Shown here in pieces: positions 1 through 5,801 of a DNA stretch of 6,254 bases. The first letter of the stretch is position 1; each line of letters starts with the position of its first letter. Source of the stretch: Thermodesulfobacteriota bacterium (GTDB lineage: Bacteria; Desulfobacterota; QYQD01). The notes under the pieces are model-generated. The model was given only the letters and a program-made list of their open reading frames with translations, did no database searches and was not told the origin of the DNA. The DNA lies in NCBI GenBank assembly GCA_030017815.1, contig JASEGX010000141.1, positions 1 to 6,254 of the forward strand. The letters are read 5' to 3'. The translations under genes were made by a program, and so were the position numbers.

Positions 1-25
1 GTCATAACCCGCACAAACCTTCCTT

Positions 26-31
26 AAGGAG
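26..31 (+). promoter_or_regulatory. Shine-Dalgarno of first iron-sulfur gene
   Basis: AAGGAG lies 6 nt before the ATG at 38, which fixes this start. No promoter is visible in bases 1-37, and a TAA at 5-7 could be the stop of an upstream gene. The operon therefore probably begins outside the window. Confidence 0.7.
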
Positions 32-37
32 ATTGAA

Positions 38-823
38 ATGATCAAACGCAGGGACTTCCTAAAGGGCGCCACCGTGGGTCTGGCCGGACTGGCGCTGCCT
101 TTCGCTGCGGCTGAACTGATAAACCCGCAGACTATTATTGCCCGGAAAACGGACCGGCCTAAGGTCAGGTGGGCCTTTCTGGTGGACACCGTGAGATGTG
201 TCGGGTGCGGCCTTTGTGTAAGGGCCTGCAAACAGGAAAATGAGGTGCCCTACGACGCCAACGTTACACGGACCTGGGTGGAAAGATACGTGCTGACCAA
301 GGACAAGAAATTATTTGCCGACACGCCCAAGGCCGGCCGGGATGGATTCACCACCCCCCGAATAGACTTGGGCATGGGGAATTACCAGGAAATCAGAAAT
401 GAAGATATCGCCAAGGCCTTCTTTGTCCCGAAACTCTGCAACCAATGTGAAAATCCACCCTGTGTGCAGGTCTGCCCGGTCGGGGCAACCTACCAGTTGC
501 CCGATGGGATTATGCTTGTTGACCGGGAATGGTGCATCGGCTGCGGCTACTGTATCATGGCCTGCCCCTATGGAATCAGATTCTTCCATCCGAAATATCA
601 TACGGCGGATAAATGCAACTTCTGTTACCACCGCATCACGAAGGGAATGAACACCGCCTGTGTGGATGCCTGTCCCTACCAGGCCCGGCAGGTGGGAAAC
701 TTCGAGGATCCCGCCGACCCGGTTACGAGGGCGGTCATGACCGAACGGGTGCGTGTCCTGAAAAGCGAATACGGCACCAAACCCCATGTCTTCTATAGAG
801 AACTGGCCGAGGAGGTGAGATGA
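38..823 (+). CDS. Tat-exported four-cluster [4Fe-4S] electron transfer subunit (DmsB/NrfC/PsrB type)
   Basis: This 261-residue protein carries electrons through four cubane clusters and should act in the periplasm, docked on the NrfD membrane protein encoded next. The N-terminus has a twin-arginine motif (RRDFLK, residues 4-9) and a hydrophobic stretch ending near residue 25, as expected for Tat export of a folded FeS protein. Sixteen cysteines form four groups: C54/57/60/64; C134/137/142/146; C166/169/172/176; and C193/196/208/212, the last with the wide CX2CX11CX3C spacing typical of the DmsB/NrfC/HybA family. The length is also usual for that family. The stop overlaps the next gene, so the two are translationally coupled and form one FeS/NrfD module. 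The catalytic or cytochrome partner is not visible and could lie upstream. The family call is firm; the substrate pathway is unknown. Confidence 0.93.
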   Translation: MIKRRDFLKGATVGLAGLALPFAAAELINPQTIIARKTDRPKVRWAFLVDTVRCVGCGLCVRACKQENEVPYDANVTRTWVERYVLTKDKKLFADTPKAGRDGFTTPRIDLGMGNYQEIRNEDIAKAFFVPKLCNQCENPPCVQVCPVGATYQLPDGIMLVDREWCIGCGYCIMACPYGIRFFHPKYHTADKCNFCYHRITKGMNTACVDACPYQARQVGNFEDPADPVTRAVMTERVRVLKSEYGTKPHVFYRELAEEVR

Positions 824-2106
824 TGACGGAGTTTTTTCACGCGGAGGCCTGGACGGTCAAGGAACTCTTTACCTACCCCAATGAATACATCTACTGGAGC
901 ATCCAGATTGTCATGTATCCCTTTATGACGGGTCTCGTGGCCGGGGCCTTTGTGCTCTCTTCGCTGTATCATGTTTTCGGAATAAAGCAGCTCAAGGAGA
1001 TCGCCCGTTTTTCTCTGGTCTTTTCCTTTGCCCTCCTGATGGTGGCGCCCATGCCCCTCCTGTTTCACCAACTTCAGCCCCTGCGGGGTCCCTTGATCTT
1101 CATGACGCCCCACTTTACCTCGGCCATCGCCGCCTTCGGGATCGTATTTTCCACCTACGGCGCCCTGGTAGCCTCGGAGTTGTGGTTTGTCTACCGGAAG
1201 CATTTCGTGGAAACGGTGAATTTGTTAAAGAAGAAACAGAACAAGGGGCTGGGCGAGAGTCTAAAGTACCTGGTCTGTCTCGTTCTGACCCTGGGCGCCT
1301 TCGACCTGAGCGCGAAGGCCCTGGAGAAAGACGAAAAGGCCGTCAAGGTCCTGGCGGCAATCGGCATTCCCATCGCCTGTTTCCTCCACGGCTACGCCGG
1401 TTTTATCTTCGGCTCCGTCAAGGCCAACGCCCTCTGGATGACCCCGCTCATGCCGGTCATTTTCATCATGTCCGCCATCGTCTCCGGAATCGCCCTCTGT
1501 CTGCTCACCTATATTGTGTCCATGGAGGTAAAGAAGATCATGGCCGGGACAAAAAAGGCCATCGCCCGCCATATGAGCACCATGGCAGAAATCAAGAGCG
1601 TGGAAATGGAAGTGGTAAAGATGACCTCGAAATATCTTATCTTCTTTTTGATCTTCGCCATCAGCCTGGAACTGCTCGATCTCGTCTTCCGGGGCTACAC
1701 CGCCGTGAAGTCCTGGGACGTCTTGCGGACCGTCATTTACGGAAAGGATTTCATCAGCATCTTCATCCTCCAGTACGTGCTTGGCAACATCCTGCCTTTC
1801 ACCATTCTGCTCCTGCCCGGGCTGACCATAAAAAGAACGGTGATCGGACTGATCCTCGTCATCTTCGGGGTGTTCATGATGAGGTGGAACGTGGTCATCG
1901 GCGGCCAGGCCTTCTCCCTGTCCTTCATGGGGTATATGCACTACCACCTGCCGATCATCCCCTACAACCTGGAAACCTTCAAGGAAGGGCTCGGCGGCGC
2001 CCTGGTTATCTGGTTCATGCCCTTCATCCTCTTTTGGATCATGAACAAGGTGATGCCCGTCTTCACCTTTGAAGAATCCCATCATCCCCCCACGCCGAGG
2101 AGATGA
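820..2106 (+). CDS. NrfD/PsrC-family integral membrane quinone-interacting subunit (first copy)
   Basis: This 428-residue, very hydrophobic protein has about nine or ten predicted membrane spans (roughly residues 23-52, 62-83, 98-125, 148-163, 176-199, 207-235, 271-292, 312-333, 338-360 and 390-413). NrfD proteins exchange electrons between menaquinone/menaquinol and a periplasmic FeS partner, here the preceding gene. The segment RWNVVIGGQ (355-363) and FHQLQPLRG (82-90) look like the conserved loop and helix-end motifs of the family. The ATG at 820 overlaps the upstream stop by 4 nt. A second ATG at 823 has better spacing (7 nt) from GGAGG at 811-815 and may be the real start. A charged loop at 236-270 and a short polar tail are present. 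It is not a close duplicate of the second NrfD (3613-4815). The family is certain; the parent complex (Qrc-, Psr- or Cbc-like) is open. Confidence 0.92.
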   Translation: MMTEFFHAEAWTVKELFTYPNEYIYWSIQIVMYPFMTGLVAGAFVLSSLYHVFGIKQLKEIARFSLVFSFALLMVAPMPLLFHQLQPLRGPLIFMTPHFTSAIAAFGIVFSTYGALVASELWFVYRKHFVETVNLLKKKQNKGLGESLKYLVCLVLTLGAFDLSAKALEKDEKAVKVLAAIGIPIACFLHGYAGFIFGSVKANALWMTPLMPVIFIMSAIVSGIALCLLTYIVSMEVKKIMAGTKKAIARHMSTMAEIKSVEMEVVKMTSKYLIFFLIFAISLELLDLVFRGYTAVKSWDVLRTVIYGKDFISIFILQYVLGNILPFTILLLPGLTIKRTVIGLILVIFGVFMMRWNVVIGGQAFSLSFMGYMHYHLPIIPYNLETFKEGLGGALVIWFMPFILFWIMNKVMPVFTFEESHHPPTPRR

Positions 2107-2148
2107 GCCGGTCGATCGGATTTCGATAGCTGAGACGTTTGCCGCGGG

Positions 2149-2661
2149 GTGATACCAATAAAAAAGGGCCTTGGAACCTTGATTTTGCTGTTTCTCCTTG
2201 CCGGCAATTCTTATGCGGCAAAGGAGTTCTCCGTCCCATACCCACCTTTTTCTCCCGGCATATTCCCCTGTATGGCCTGTCATGAAGGCCTGGACCGGAA
2301 CAGAAATAAACGGCAACTCGCCGATATGCACCAGGAAATCAAAATAATCCGGCATGGGGAGCGCTGGTGCTATGATTGCCATGACGCCCGCAACATGGAC
2401 AGATTACGGCTGGCTGGAGGCAAGCAGATAAGATTTGAAGAATCATACCACCTCTGCGGTCAATGTCACGGCAATATTCTCAAGGACTGGAAAAAGGGGA
2501 TACACGGAAAAAGAACCGGCAACTGGCAGGGAGAAAAGCAGTACCTGCTCTGCGTCCACTGTCACGACCCGCATAATCCGCCGTTTAAACCCATCAGGCC
2601 GGAGCCGGCCCCCGTAAAGCCGGAGAAGACCTTGTTAAATCGCCAGCCAACGTCCAAATGA
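2149..2661 (+). CDS. periplasmic tetraheme c-type cytochrome
   Basis: This 170-residue protein has a signal peptide (K5-K6, hydrophobic 8-18, likely cleavage around SYA-A, residue 23/24) and four CXXCH heme sites: C41-H45, C74-H78, C103-H107 and C135-H139. H61, H69, H101, H119 and H142 are candidate distal ligands, enough for mostly bis-histidine hemes. The tail after the last heme is proline-rich (residues 143-157). It should receive electrons from, or give them to, the FeS proteins of the same operon in the periplasm. With the following two genes it gives the order cytochrome/FeS/NrfD seen in dsrJOP and in Geobacter-type quinol oxidoreductases. DsrJ normally has three hemes, so this is not a standard DsrJ. 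The start is GTG, the only plausible one after the in-frame TGA at 2131, and no clear Shine-Dalgarno precedes it. Gaps are 42 nt upstream and 10 nt downstream. Confidence 0.9.
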   Translation: MIPIKKGLGTLILLFLLAGNSYAAKEFSVPYPPFSPGIFPCMACHEGLDRNRNKRQLADMHQEIKIIRHGERWCYDCHDARNMDRLRLAGGKQIRFEESYHLCGQCHGNILKDWKKGIHGKRTGNWQGEKQYLLCVHCHDPHNPPFKPIRPEPAPVKPEKTLLNRQPTSK

Positions 2662-2671
2662 CGAGGTCATC

Positions 2672-3589
2672 ATGAAAGAAGAAAGTGATATTAATCTTAC
2701 CAGAAGACTGCTTGTAAAGACTTTGATGGCAGGCGCCGCTGCAACCATGCTGCCGCTGAGTCAGGCTTACGGCGCCGCCAGTGCGATCGACTGGGCGGCC
2801 TTCTTTCAGAAGCGGTTTCAGGAACTTACCCCTCAGGAGATAGGCAGGCTGATTATAAGACTGGAAGCAAAATACAAAAAAACATATGGCCGGGACATCA
2901 AGGTAAAAACAACGCCGCCCATTGATAATGTCGAGTTCGCCTATGCCCTGAACCTTTCCAAATGCATCGGCTGCCGGCGCTGCGTTTACAGTTGCGCCCA
3001 GGAGAACAATCTTTCCCGAAAACCACATCAGATACATTACATCAGGGTCCTGCGCTTCCAGAGCGGTCCCATTGATTTTGAGAAGGCACAGCATTATTAC
3101 GATCCCCGGGAGGTGCCGGAAACAGGTTACTTTTATGTCCCCGTGCAGTGCCAGCATTGCCGGAAGGCGCCCTGCGTGAAGGTCTGTCCCATCAAGGCCA
3201 CCTGGACGGAAAAGGACGGCACAGTGGTTGTGGATTACGATTGGTGCATTGGCTGCCGGTATTGCATGGCCGCCTGTCCTTACAAGGGCCGGAACTTCAA
3301 CTGGGCAGAGCCTCAGATTCCACCTGAGGAGATCAATCCGAACACCCATTATCTCGGAAACAGGCCGCGAATGAAGAACGTCGTAGAAAAGTGCACCTTC
3401 TGCGTCCACAGATCCCGGGAAGGCAGGTATCCCGCCTGTGTGGAGGCCTGCCCGGTGGGCGCGAGAAAATTCGGCAATCTCCTTGATATAAACAGCGAGG
3501 TGCGACAGATAATTGAGACAAAGCGGGTATTTAGACTAAAGGAAGACCTGAATACGGATCCCAGGTTTTTCTATTTCTTTCATAGTTAG
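2672..3589 (+). CDS. Tat-exported four-cluster [4Fe-4S] subunit (second copy; DsrO/HybA/NrfC type)
   Basis: This 305-residue electron-transfer protein has a twin-arginine signal (TRRLLVK, residues 10-16) followed by an Ala-rich hydrophobic core to about residue 35. Sixteen cysteines make four [4Fe-4S] sites: C98/101/104/108; C160/163/168/172; C192/195/198/202; and C241/244/256/260. Compared with the first FeS protein (38-823) it carries about 40 extra residues between the signal and the first cluster. This insert (about 38-80) looks helical and charged and has no counterpart in the first copy. The ATG follows a GAGG at 2663-2666. The gene is 10 nt downstream of the tetraheme cytochrome and 23 nt upstream of the second NrfD gene, so it should wire cytochrome to membrane subunit. 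DsrO is the nearest named analogue by position, but no dsr partner genes are seen, so no symbol is given. Confidence 0.92.
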   Translation: MKEESDINLTRRLLVKTLMAGAAATMLPLSQAYGAASAIDWAAFFQKRFQELTPQEIGRLIIRLEAKYKKTYGRDIKVKTTPPIDNVEFAYALNLSKCIGCRRCVYSCAQENNLSRKPHQIHYIRVLRFQSGPIDFEKAQHYYDPREVPETGYFYVPVQCQHCRKAPCVKVCPIKATWTEKDGTVVVDYDWCIGCRYCMAACPYKGRNFNWAEPQIPPEEINPNTHYLGNRPRMKNVVEKCTFCVHRSREGRYPACVEACPVGARKFGNLLDINSEVRQIIETKRVFRLKEDLNTDPRFFYFFHS

Positions 3590-3612
3590 CAACTGCTTGA
3601 CAAGGCGAAAAT

Positions 3613-4815
3613 GTGAAGCTGTTCAATTTCATCTGCGACGCGACAAGGGAAGTCATTAAGGGCGGTCCCCTCTATTACTCCTGGATGGCCTTTTTACTGC
3701 TGGTGATGATCTTCGCCGCGAATAGCTACGGCTATCAACTGGAACATGGCCTCCTGGTGACCAACATGAGGGACCAGGTATCATGGGGTCTTTATATCGC
3801 CAACTTCACCTTCATGGTCGGGGTGGCCGCGGCGGCAGTACTCCTGGTAATCCCCGCCTACATCTACGATTTTCAGGCCATAAAAGAGATTGTCATCCTG
3901 GGTGAACTGATGGCCTTTACCGCCATCATCATGTGCCTGGCCTTCATCATGGTGGATCTGGGGAGGCCCGACAGATTTTGGCATATTCTGCCTGGCTTGG
4001 GAATTCTTAACTTGCCATTTTCCATGCTTTCCTGGGATTTTATCGTCCTCAACGGCTATCTGGTCCTGAATATGCTGATCCCCTTTTATTTGCTTTATAC
4101 CGGATATATCGGGCAGGAACCCAATAAAAAGTGGATCATGCCTTTTATCATTCTCTCCATTCCCTGGGCGATCAGCATCCATACCGTAACCGCCTTCCTG
4201 TACAATCCGCTCCCGGGCCGGCCCTTCTGGAACACCGCCATTCTGGCGCCCCGGTTTCTGGCCTCGGCCTTTTGCTCCGGTCCCGCCATCATCGTACTCG
4301 TCTTCCAGATCATCAGACGGTTCAGCAATATCAAAATTCAGGATGCCGCCTTGTTCAAACTGGCCGAAATGATGGCCTACGCGATGTTTTTTAACCTCTT
4401 TCTCCTGGTGGCCGAACTTTTCAAAGAGTATTATTCCGCCACGGTTCACCTGGCCCCGATGCAATATCTCATGCAGGGGCTCCACGGACACAACGCCCTC
4501 GTTCCCTGGATCTGGACCGCGATCACGCTAAATGTCTCCGCCTTCGTGATATTTTTATTACTGAGAAATATCCGAAATCTGAAACTCCTGAACATAGGAT
4601 GCGTCATGATCATCATCGGCGTCTGGATCGAAAAGGGGATGGGGCTGATCGTGCCTGGCTTTGTCCCGGACACGCTGGGAGAGATATACGAGTACCTGCC
4701 CTCCTCCACCGAAGTCATGGTATCTCTGGGCATCCTGGCCCTGGGGGCTTTTATTTACACCACTCTGGCAAAAGTGGCCATCGCCATTGATACGGGAAGG
4801 CTGCGGCGTCAGTAA
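3613..4815 (+). CDS. NrfD/HybB/DsrP-family membrane subunit (second copy)
   Basis: This 400-residue protein has about ten membrane spans (roughly 20-40, 57-82, 92-115, 139-165, 173-197, 207-235, 255-272, 297-318, 324-346 and 366-390). The motif DLGRPDRFWH (115-124), the IEKGMGLIVPGF stretch (339-350) and the PDTLGEIYEY segment (352-361) are of the kind I associate with DsrP-like NrfD proteins. It should oxidise or reduce menaquinone and exchange electrons with the FeS protein encoded just upstream. The start is GTG at 3613, with AAGGCG at 3602-3607 as ribosome site. An overlapping ATG at 3611 is followed at once by TGA and cannot be used. It is the last gene of the operon. No convincing Rho-independent terminator follows. 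The family is firm; the specific complex is not. Confidence 0.92.
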   Translation: MKLFNFICDATREVIKGGPLYYSWMAFLLLVMIFAANSYGYQLEHGLLVTNMRDQVSWGLYIANFTFMVGVAAAAVLLVIPAYIYDFQAIKEIVILGELMAFTAIIMCLAFIMVDLGRPDRFWHILPGLGILNLPFSMLSWDFIVLNGYLVLNMLIPFYLLYTGYIGQEPNKKWIMPFIILSIPWAISIHTVTAFLYNPLPGRPFWNTAILAPRFLASAFCSGPAIIVLVFQIIRRFSNIKIQDAALFKLAEMMAYAMFFNLFLLVAELFKEYYSATVHLAPMQYLMQGLHGHNALVPWIWTAITLNVSAFVIFLLLRNIRNLKLLNIGCVMIIIGVWIEKGMGLIVPGFVPDTLGEIYEYLPSSTEVMVSLGILALGAFIYTTLAKVAIAIDTGRLRRQ

Positions 4816-4961
4816 TAATACCCCGTCGCAGACAAGCGGCTGTGCAACGATAAACCTTGCCCATGTCTATTTTCGCTCCCAACAGGGGGAATGTTTGACA
4901 AGACAAAGAGAATCACATATTAGCAACTGCCAGGGCGAAATCGGGGGACACGGGTAAGAAT
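4816..4961 (+). other. intergenic stretch after the redox operon, no gene seen
   Basis: This segment between the last NrfD stop and the transposon relic holds only tiny frames, for example 11 codons from ATG 4863 and 10 codons from ATG 4890. No stem-loop followed by a T-run was found. It contains an 11-bp motif (4920-4930) also present at 3586-3596. At its end is a truncated copy of the transposon-end unit, GTAAGAAT (4954-4961). Confidence 0.5.
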
Positions 4962-4992
4962 GTAAGAATGGGGTCAGGCTTGCTTAGTTGCT
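4962..4992 (+). repeat. transposon-end direct repeat, copy 1
   Basis: These 31 bases are identical to 6172-6202 in the same orientation. They begin GTAAGAATGGGGTCAGG and end in TTAGTTGCT. Bases before and after differ between copies. The sequence forms the left end of the REP-associated transposase relic. A shortened unit (GTAAGAAT) directly precedes it. Confidence 0.9.
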
Positions 4993-5031
4993 TTAATCTT
5001 ACGCTTAATTAGGGACAGAGCCCCTATTCTT
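4964..5031 (+). repeat. imperfect hairpin at the left end of the element
   Basis: AAGAAT, GGGG and TC at 4964-4975 can pair with GA, CCCC and ATTCTT at 5018-5031, with single unpaired bases between the blocks. The ~40-nt loop contains TTAATCTTACGCTTAATTA. End hairpins of this kind are what Y1/HUH transposases recognise, which fits the transposase remnant next to it. Confidence 0.5.
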
Positions 5032-5335
5032 CGAGAAGCAGTCACAAAGGGTGGGTGGAGGAATACTTGGGAAATGGAGAGAACGCCCGCCAGGAGGAAT
5101 GGACGGGCAGTATCGCGGTGGGGAGCAGGCCCTTCGTTGAGCAGGTGAAAGCGCTCTTGGGCTACAGAGCCAGAGGGAGAGAAGTCATAGAAGGCGGGGA
5201 AGGGTATCAGGTCCGGGAGGGACCAGCTTTGTATAACGCTCTTTTTGTGGCGGAAAAAGAGGATATAGGCCACGAAAACAGCTATTGTTGGAGTCTAAAA
5301 CCTTAAATCTCGGCCACATGGCATGGCCCGACCCC
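4970..5335 (+). mobile_element. internally deleted REP-associated (Y1/IS200-like) transposase element
   Basis: This relic of about 366 bp is bounded by the imperfect inverted repeats GGGGTCAGGC (4970-4979) and GCCCGACCCC (5326-5335; 9 of 10 positions complementary). Inside are the left-end hairpin region and only the final part of a transposase frame (5049-5306). The N-terminal and catalytic portion, with the HUH and tyrosine residues, is missing. The family call rests on remembered similarity of the C-terminal residues and the left-end sequence to REP-associated tyrosine transposases of deltaproteobacteria. The element cannot move by itself but may be mobilised by a full copy elsewhere. Confidence 0.6.
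5049..5306 (+). pseudogene. C-terminal remnant of a REP-associated transposase
   Basis: The + frame read from 5049 gives about 85 codons ending at the TAA at 5304-5306. The stretch SIAVGSRPFVEQVK, then GREVIEGG and a closing YCWSL segment, match the pattern I recall for the extreme C-termini of Y1_Tnp/REP-associated transposases (SIAVGS..FV...K..LG..A.GREV). Those proteins are normally about 220-330 residues long, so roughly two thirds is lost, including the HUH motif and catalytic tyrosine. The frame stays open upstream only to the TAG at 5010-5012, without a plausible N-terminus. The GTG at 5055 has no role I can support. The family assignment is from memory of the motif, not from a search. 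Confidence 0.6.
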
Positions 5336-5336
5336 C

Positions 5337-5432
5337 ACAGACACAGACCACCTTTTTCCTGACCATGATTCTGTGAATCAGGCACTGAGATCACTGGCAG
5401 AGATCATTAGAAGACAAAAGAAGCTTGCATAA
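5337..5432 (+). pseudogene. 3' tail of a truncated reading frame, stop inside attC
   Basis: The frame ending at TAA 5430-5432 is open back to 5307. Its last ~30 codons look coding: DHDSVNQALRSLAEI, then IIRRQKKLA, an amphipathic basic helix typical of a protein C-terminus. The frame runs into the right end of the transposon relic at 5336, so the 5' part of the gene was probably replaced or deleted when the element arrived. The stop codon lies within the R'' box of the attC site, as is common for cassette genes. This suggests it was the gene of the preceding cassette. The product is not recognised. It is too short to be certain of, and the coding character of the first few codons is doubtful. 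Confidence 0.45.
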
Positions 5433-5491
5433 CCATGGCATCCACCGGATCGGCCATAAAGCCGGCCACCCGGTGATGCCTGGCGTTGGGC
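5427..5491 (+). other. integron attC-like recombination site 1
   Basis: The outer boxes are GCATAAC (5427-5433; consensus RYYYAAC, one mismatch) and GTTGGGC (5485-5491; perfect GTTRRRY). Between them, GGCATC/C/ACCGG (5437-5448) pairs with CCGGTGATGCC (5470-5480), leaving C5443 unpaired. On the bottom strand this is an extrahelical G on the L'' side, the hallmark that orients real attC sites. Unpaired spacers of 3 and 4 nt separate the two stems, and a 21-nt variable terminal segment (5449-5469) can form a small GGCC stem. Cleavage would fall between G5485 and T5486. Confidence 0.7.
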
Positions 5492-5501
5492 AAAAATTAA
5501 T

Positions 5502-5530
5502 TTGACGTAGGATCGATTGTGGCGTACCAT
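5502..5530 (+). promoter_or_regulatory. sigma-70 type promoter of the toxin-antitoxin pair
   Basis: A -35 box TTGACG (5502-5507; 5 of 6 consensus) and a -10 box TACCAT (5525-5530; 4 of 6) are separated by exactly 17 bp. They lie inside the cassette, so the pair would not depend on an integron Pc promoter. The -10 box overlaps the probable operator. Confidence 0.6.
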
Positions 5531-5540
5531 ATGTCGTACG
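5523..5540 (+). promoter_or_regulatory. probable autoregulatory operator
   Basis: Two GTAC cores, in CGTACC (5523-5528) and CGTACG (5535-5540), sit 12 bp centre to centre around a CATATG palindrome. In the E. coli yefM-yoeB operator, two palindromes with a TGTACA core are, as I recall, also 12 bp apart. The site overlaps the -10 box and ends just before the ribosome site, a suitable position for repression by the antitoxin-toxin complex. Confidence 0.5.
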
Positions 5541-5542
5541 TT

Positions 5543-5549
5543 AAGGAGG
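5543..5549 (+). promoter_or_regulatory. strong Shine-Dalgarno of the antitoxin, decides its start
   Basis: AAGGAGG lies 9 nt before ATG 5559. It rules out the longer frame from TTG 5517, which would begin upstream of this site and inside the promoter region. Confidence 0.85.
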
Positions 5550-5558
5550 TTGAGAAGT

Positions 5559-5801
5559 ATGACAACATTAACAGCATCAGACGCAAGAAAACGCCTTTAC
5601 AATTTGCTGGACGAAGTGAAGGATACGCATGTCCCGGTTCAGATTGTCGGTAAGAGAAATTCCGCAGTTCTTATTTCTGAGGAAGACTGGCGGGCAATAG
5701 AAGAAACTTTGTATCTCACATCAATACCCGGTATGCGAGATTCCATAAAGAAAGGATTGAAGACGCCTGTTGACACGTGCGAGGAGGATCCCGGCTGGTG
5801 A
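5559..5801 (+). CDS. Phd/YefM-family antitoxin
   Basis: This 80-residue antitoxin should neutralise the adjacent YoeB-like RNase and repress its own promoter. The N-terminal half shows the Phd/YefM fold pattern: MTTLTASDARKRLYNLLDEV (helix-forming, 1-20), a beta stretch PVQIVGKRNSAVLIS (26-40), then EEDWRAIEETLYL (41-53), which matches the 'SLEEYNSLEETAYL' region of E. coli YefM. The C-terminal part (54-80) is the likely disordered toxin-binding tail, with acidic residues at the end. ATG 5559 is chosen over an upstream TTG because of the strong ribosome site. The stop overlaps the toxin start by 4 nt (GTGA), giving translational coupling and antitoxin-first order. The genes are visibly more AT-rich than the redox operon, in line with horizontal arrival as a cassette. 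Confidence 0.9.
   Translation: MTTLTASDARKRLYNLLDEVKDTHVPVQIVGKRNSAVLISEEDWRAIEETLYLTSIPGMRDSIKKGLKTPVDTCEEDPGW
5781..5788 (+). promoter_or_regulatory. Shine-Dalgarno of the toxin, inside the antitoxin gene
   Basis: GAGGAGGA lies 9 nt before GTG 5798. It supports that start over the ATG at 5777, which lies upstream of this site and would overlap the antitoxin far more. Confidence 0.75.

Noticed and set aside
1182..2072. A + strand open frame of 296 codons inside the first NrfD gene
   Set aside because: Out-of-frame overlap with a strongly supported membrane protein. The translation is Arg/His/Gly/Pro-rich without recognisable features.
1261..2382. A long minus-strand open frame (373 codons) across the first NrfD gene
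   Set aside because: It is the antisense shadow of the NrfD and cytochrome genes, rich in His, Asp and Gly, with no domain pattern. The + strand genes explain the sequence fully.
3781..4491. A minus-strand open frame of 236 codons across the second NrfD gene
   Set aside because: Antisense shadow with low-complexity composition and no start signal.
4816..4870. Rho-independent terminator after the redox operon
   Set aside because: Only weak pairing around 4826-4848 and no T-run. It could not be supported.
4661..4957. A 98-codon + frame crossing the end of the second NrfD gene
   Set aside because: Mostly overlaps the NrfD coding sequence in another frame, has no ribosome site and no family features.
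5366..5380. TGATTC/TGT/GAATCA hairpin as a terminator or repeat element
   Set aside because: A 6-bp stem with no T-run lying inside a probable coding tail. It may be chance.
5427..5491. attC site 1 as an ordinary terminator hairpin
   Set aside because: The perfect GTTRRRY box, the single extrahelical base on the L'' side and the absence of a T-run fit attC better. A second site of equal length follows the toxin gene.
5517..5558. Longer antitoxin starting at TTG 5517
   Set aside because: It would begin within the promoter/operator region and before the AAGGAGG site. ATG 5559 has correct spacing and matches the usual family N-terminus.
5777..5797. Longer toxin starting at ATG 5777
   Set aside because: GTG 5798 has a good ribosome site and a 4-nt overlap with the antitoxin stop, and it puts the catalytic residues at the family's usual numbers.
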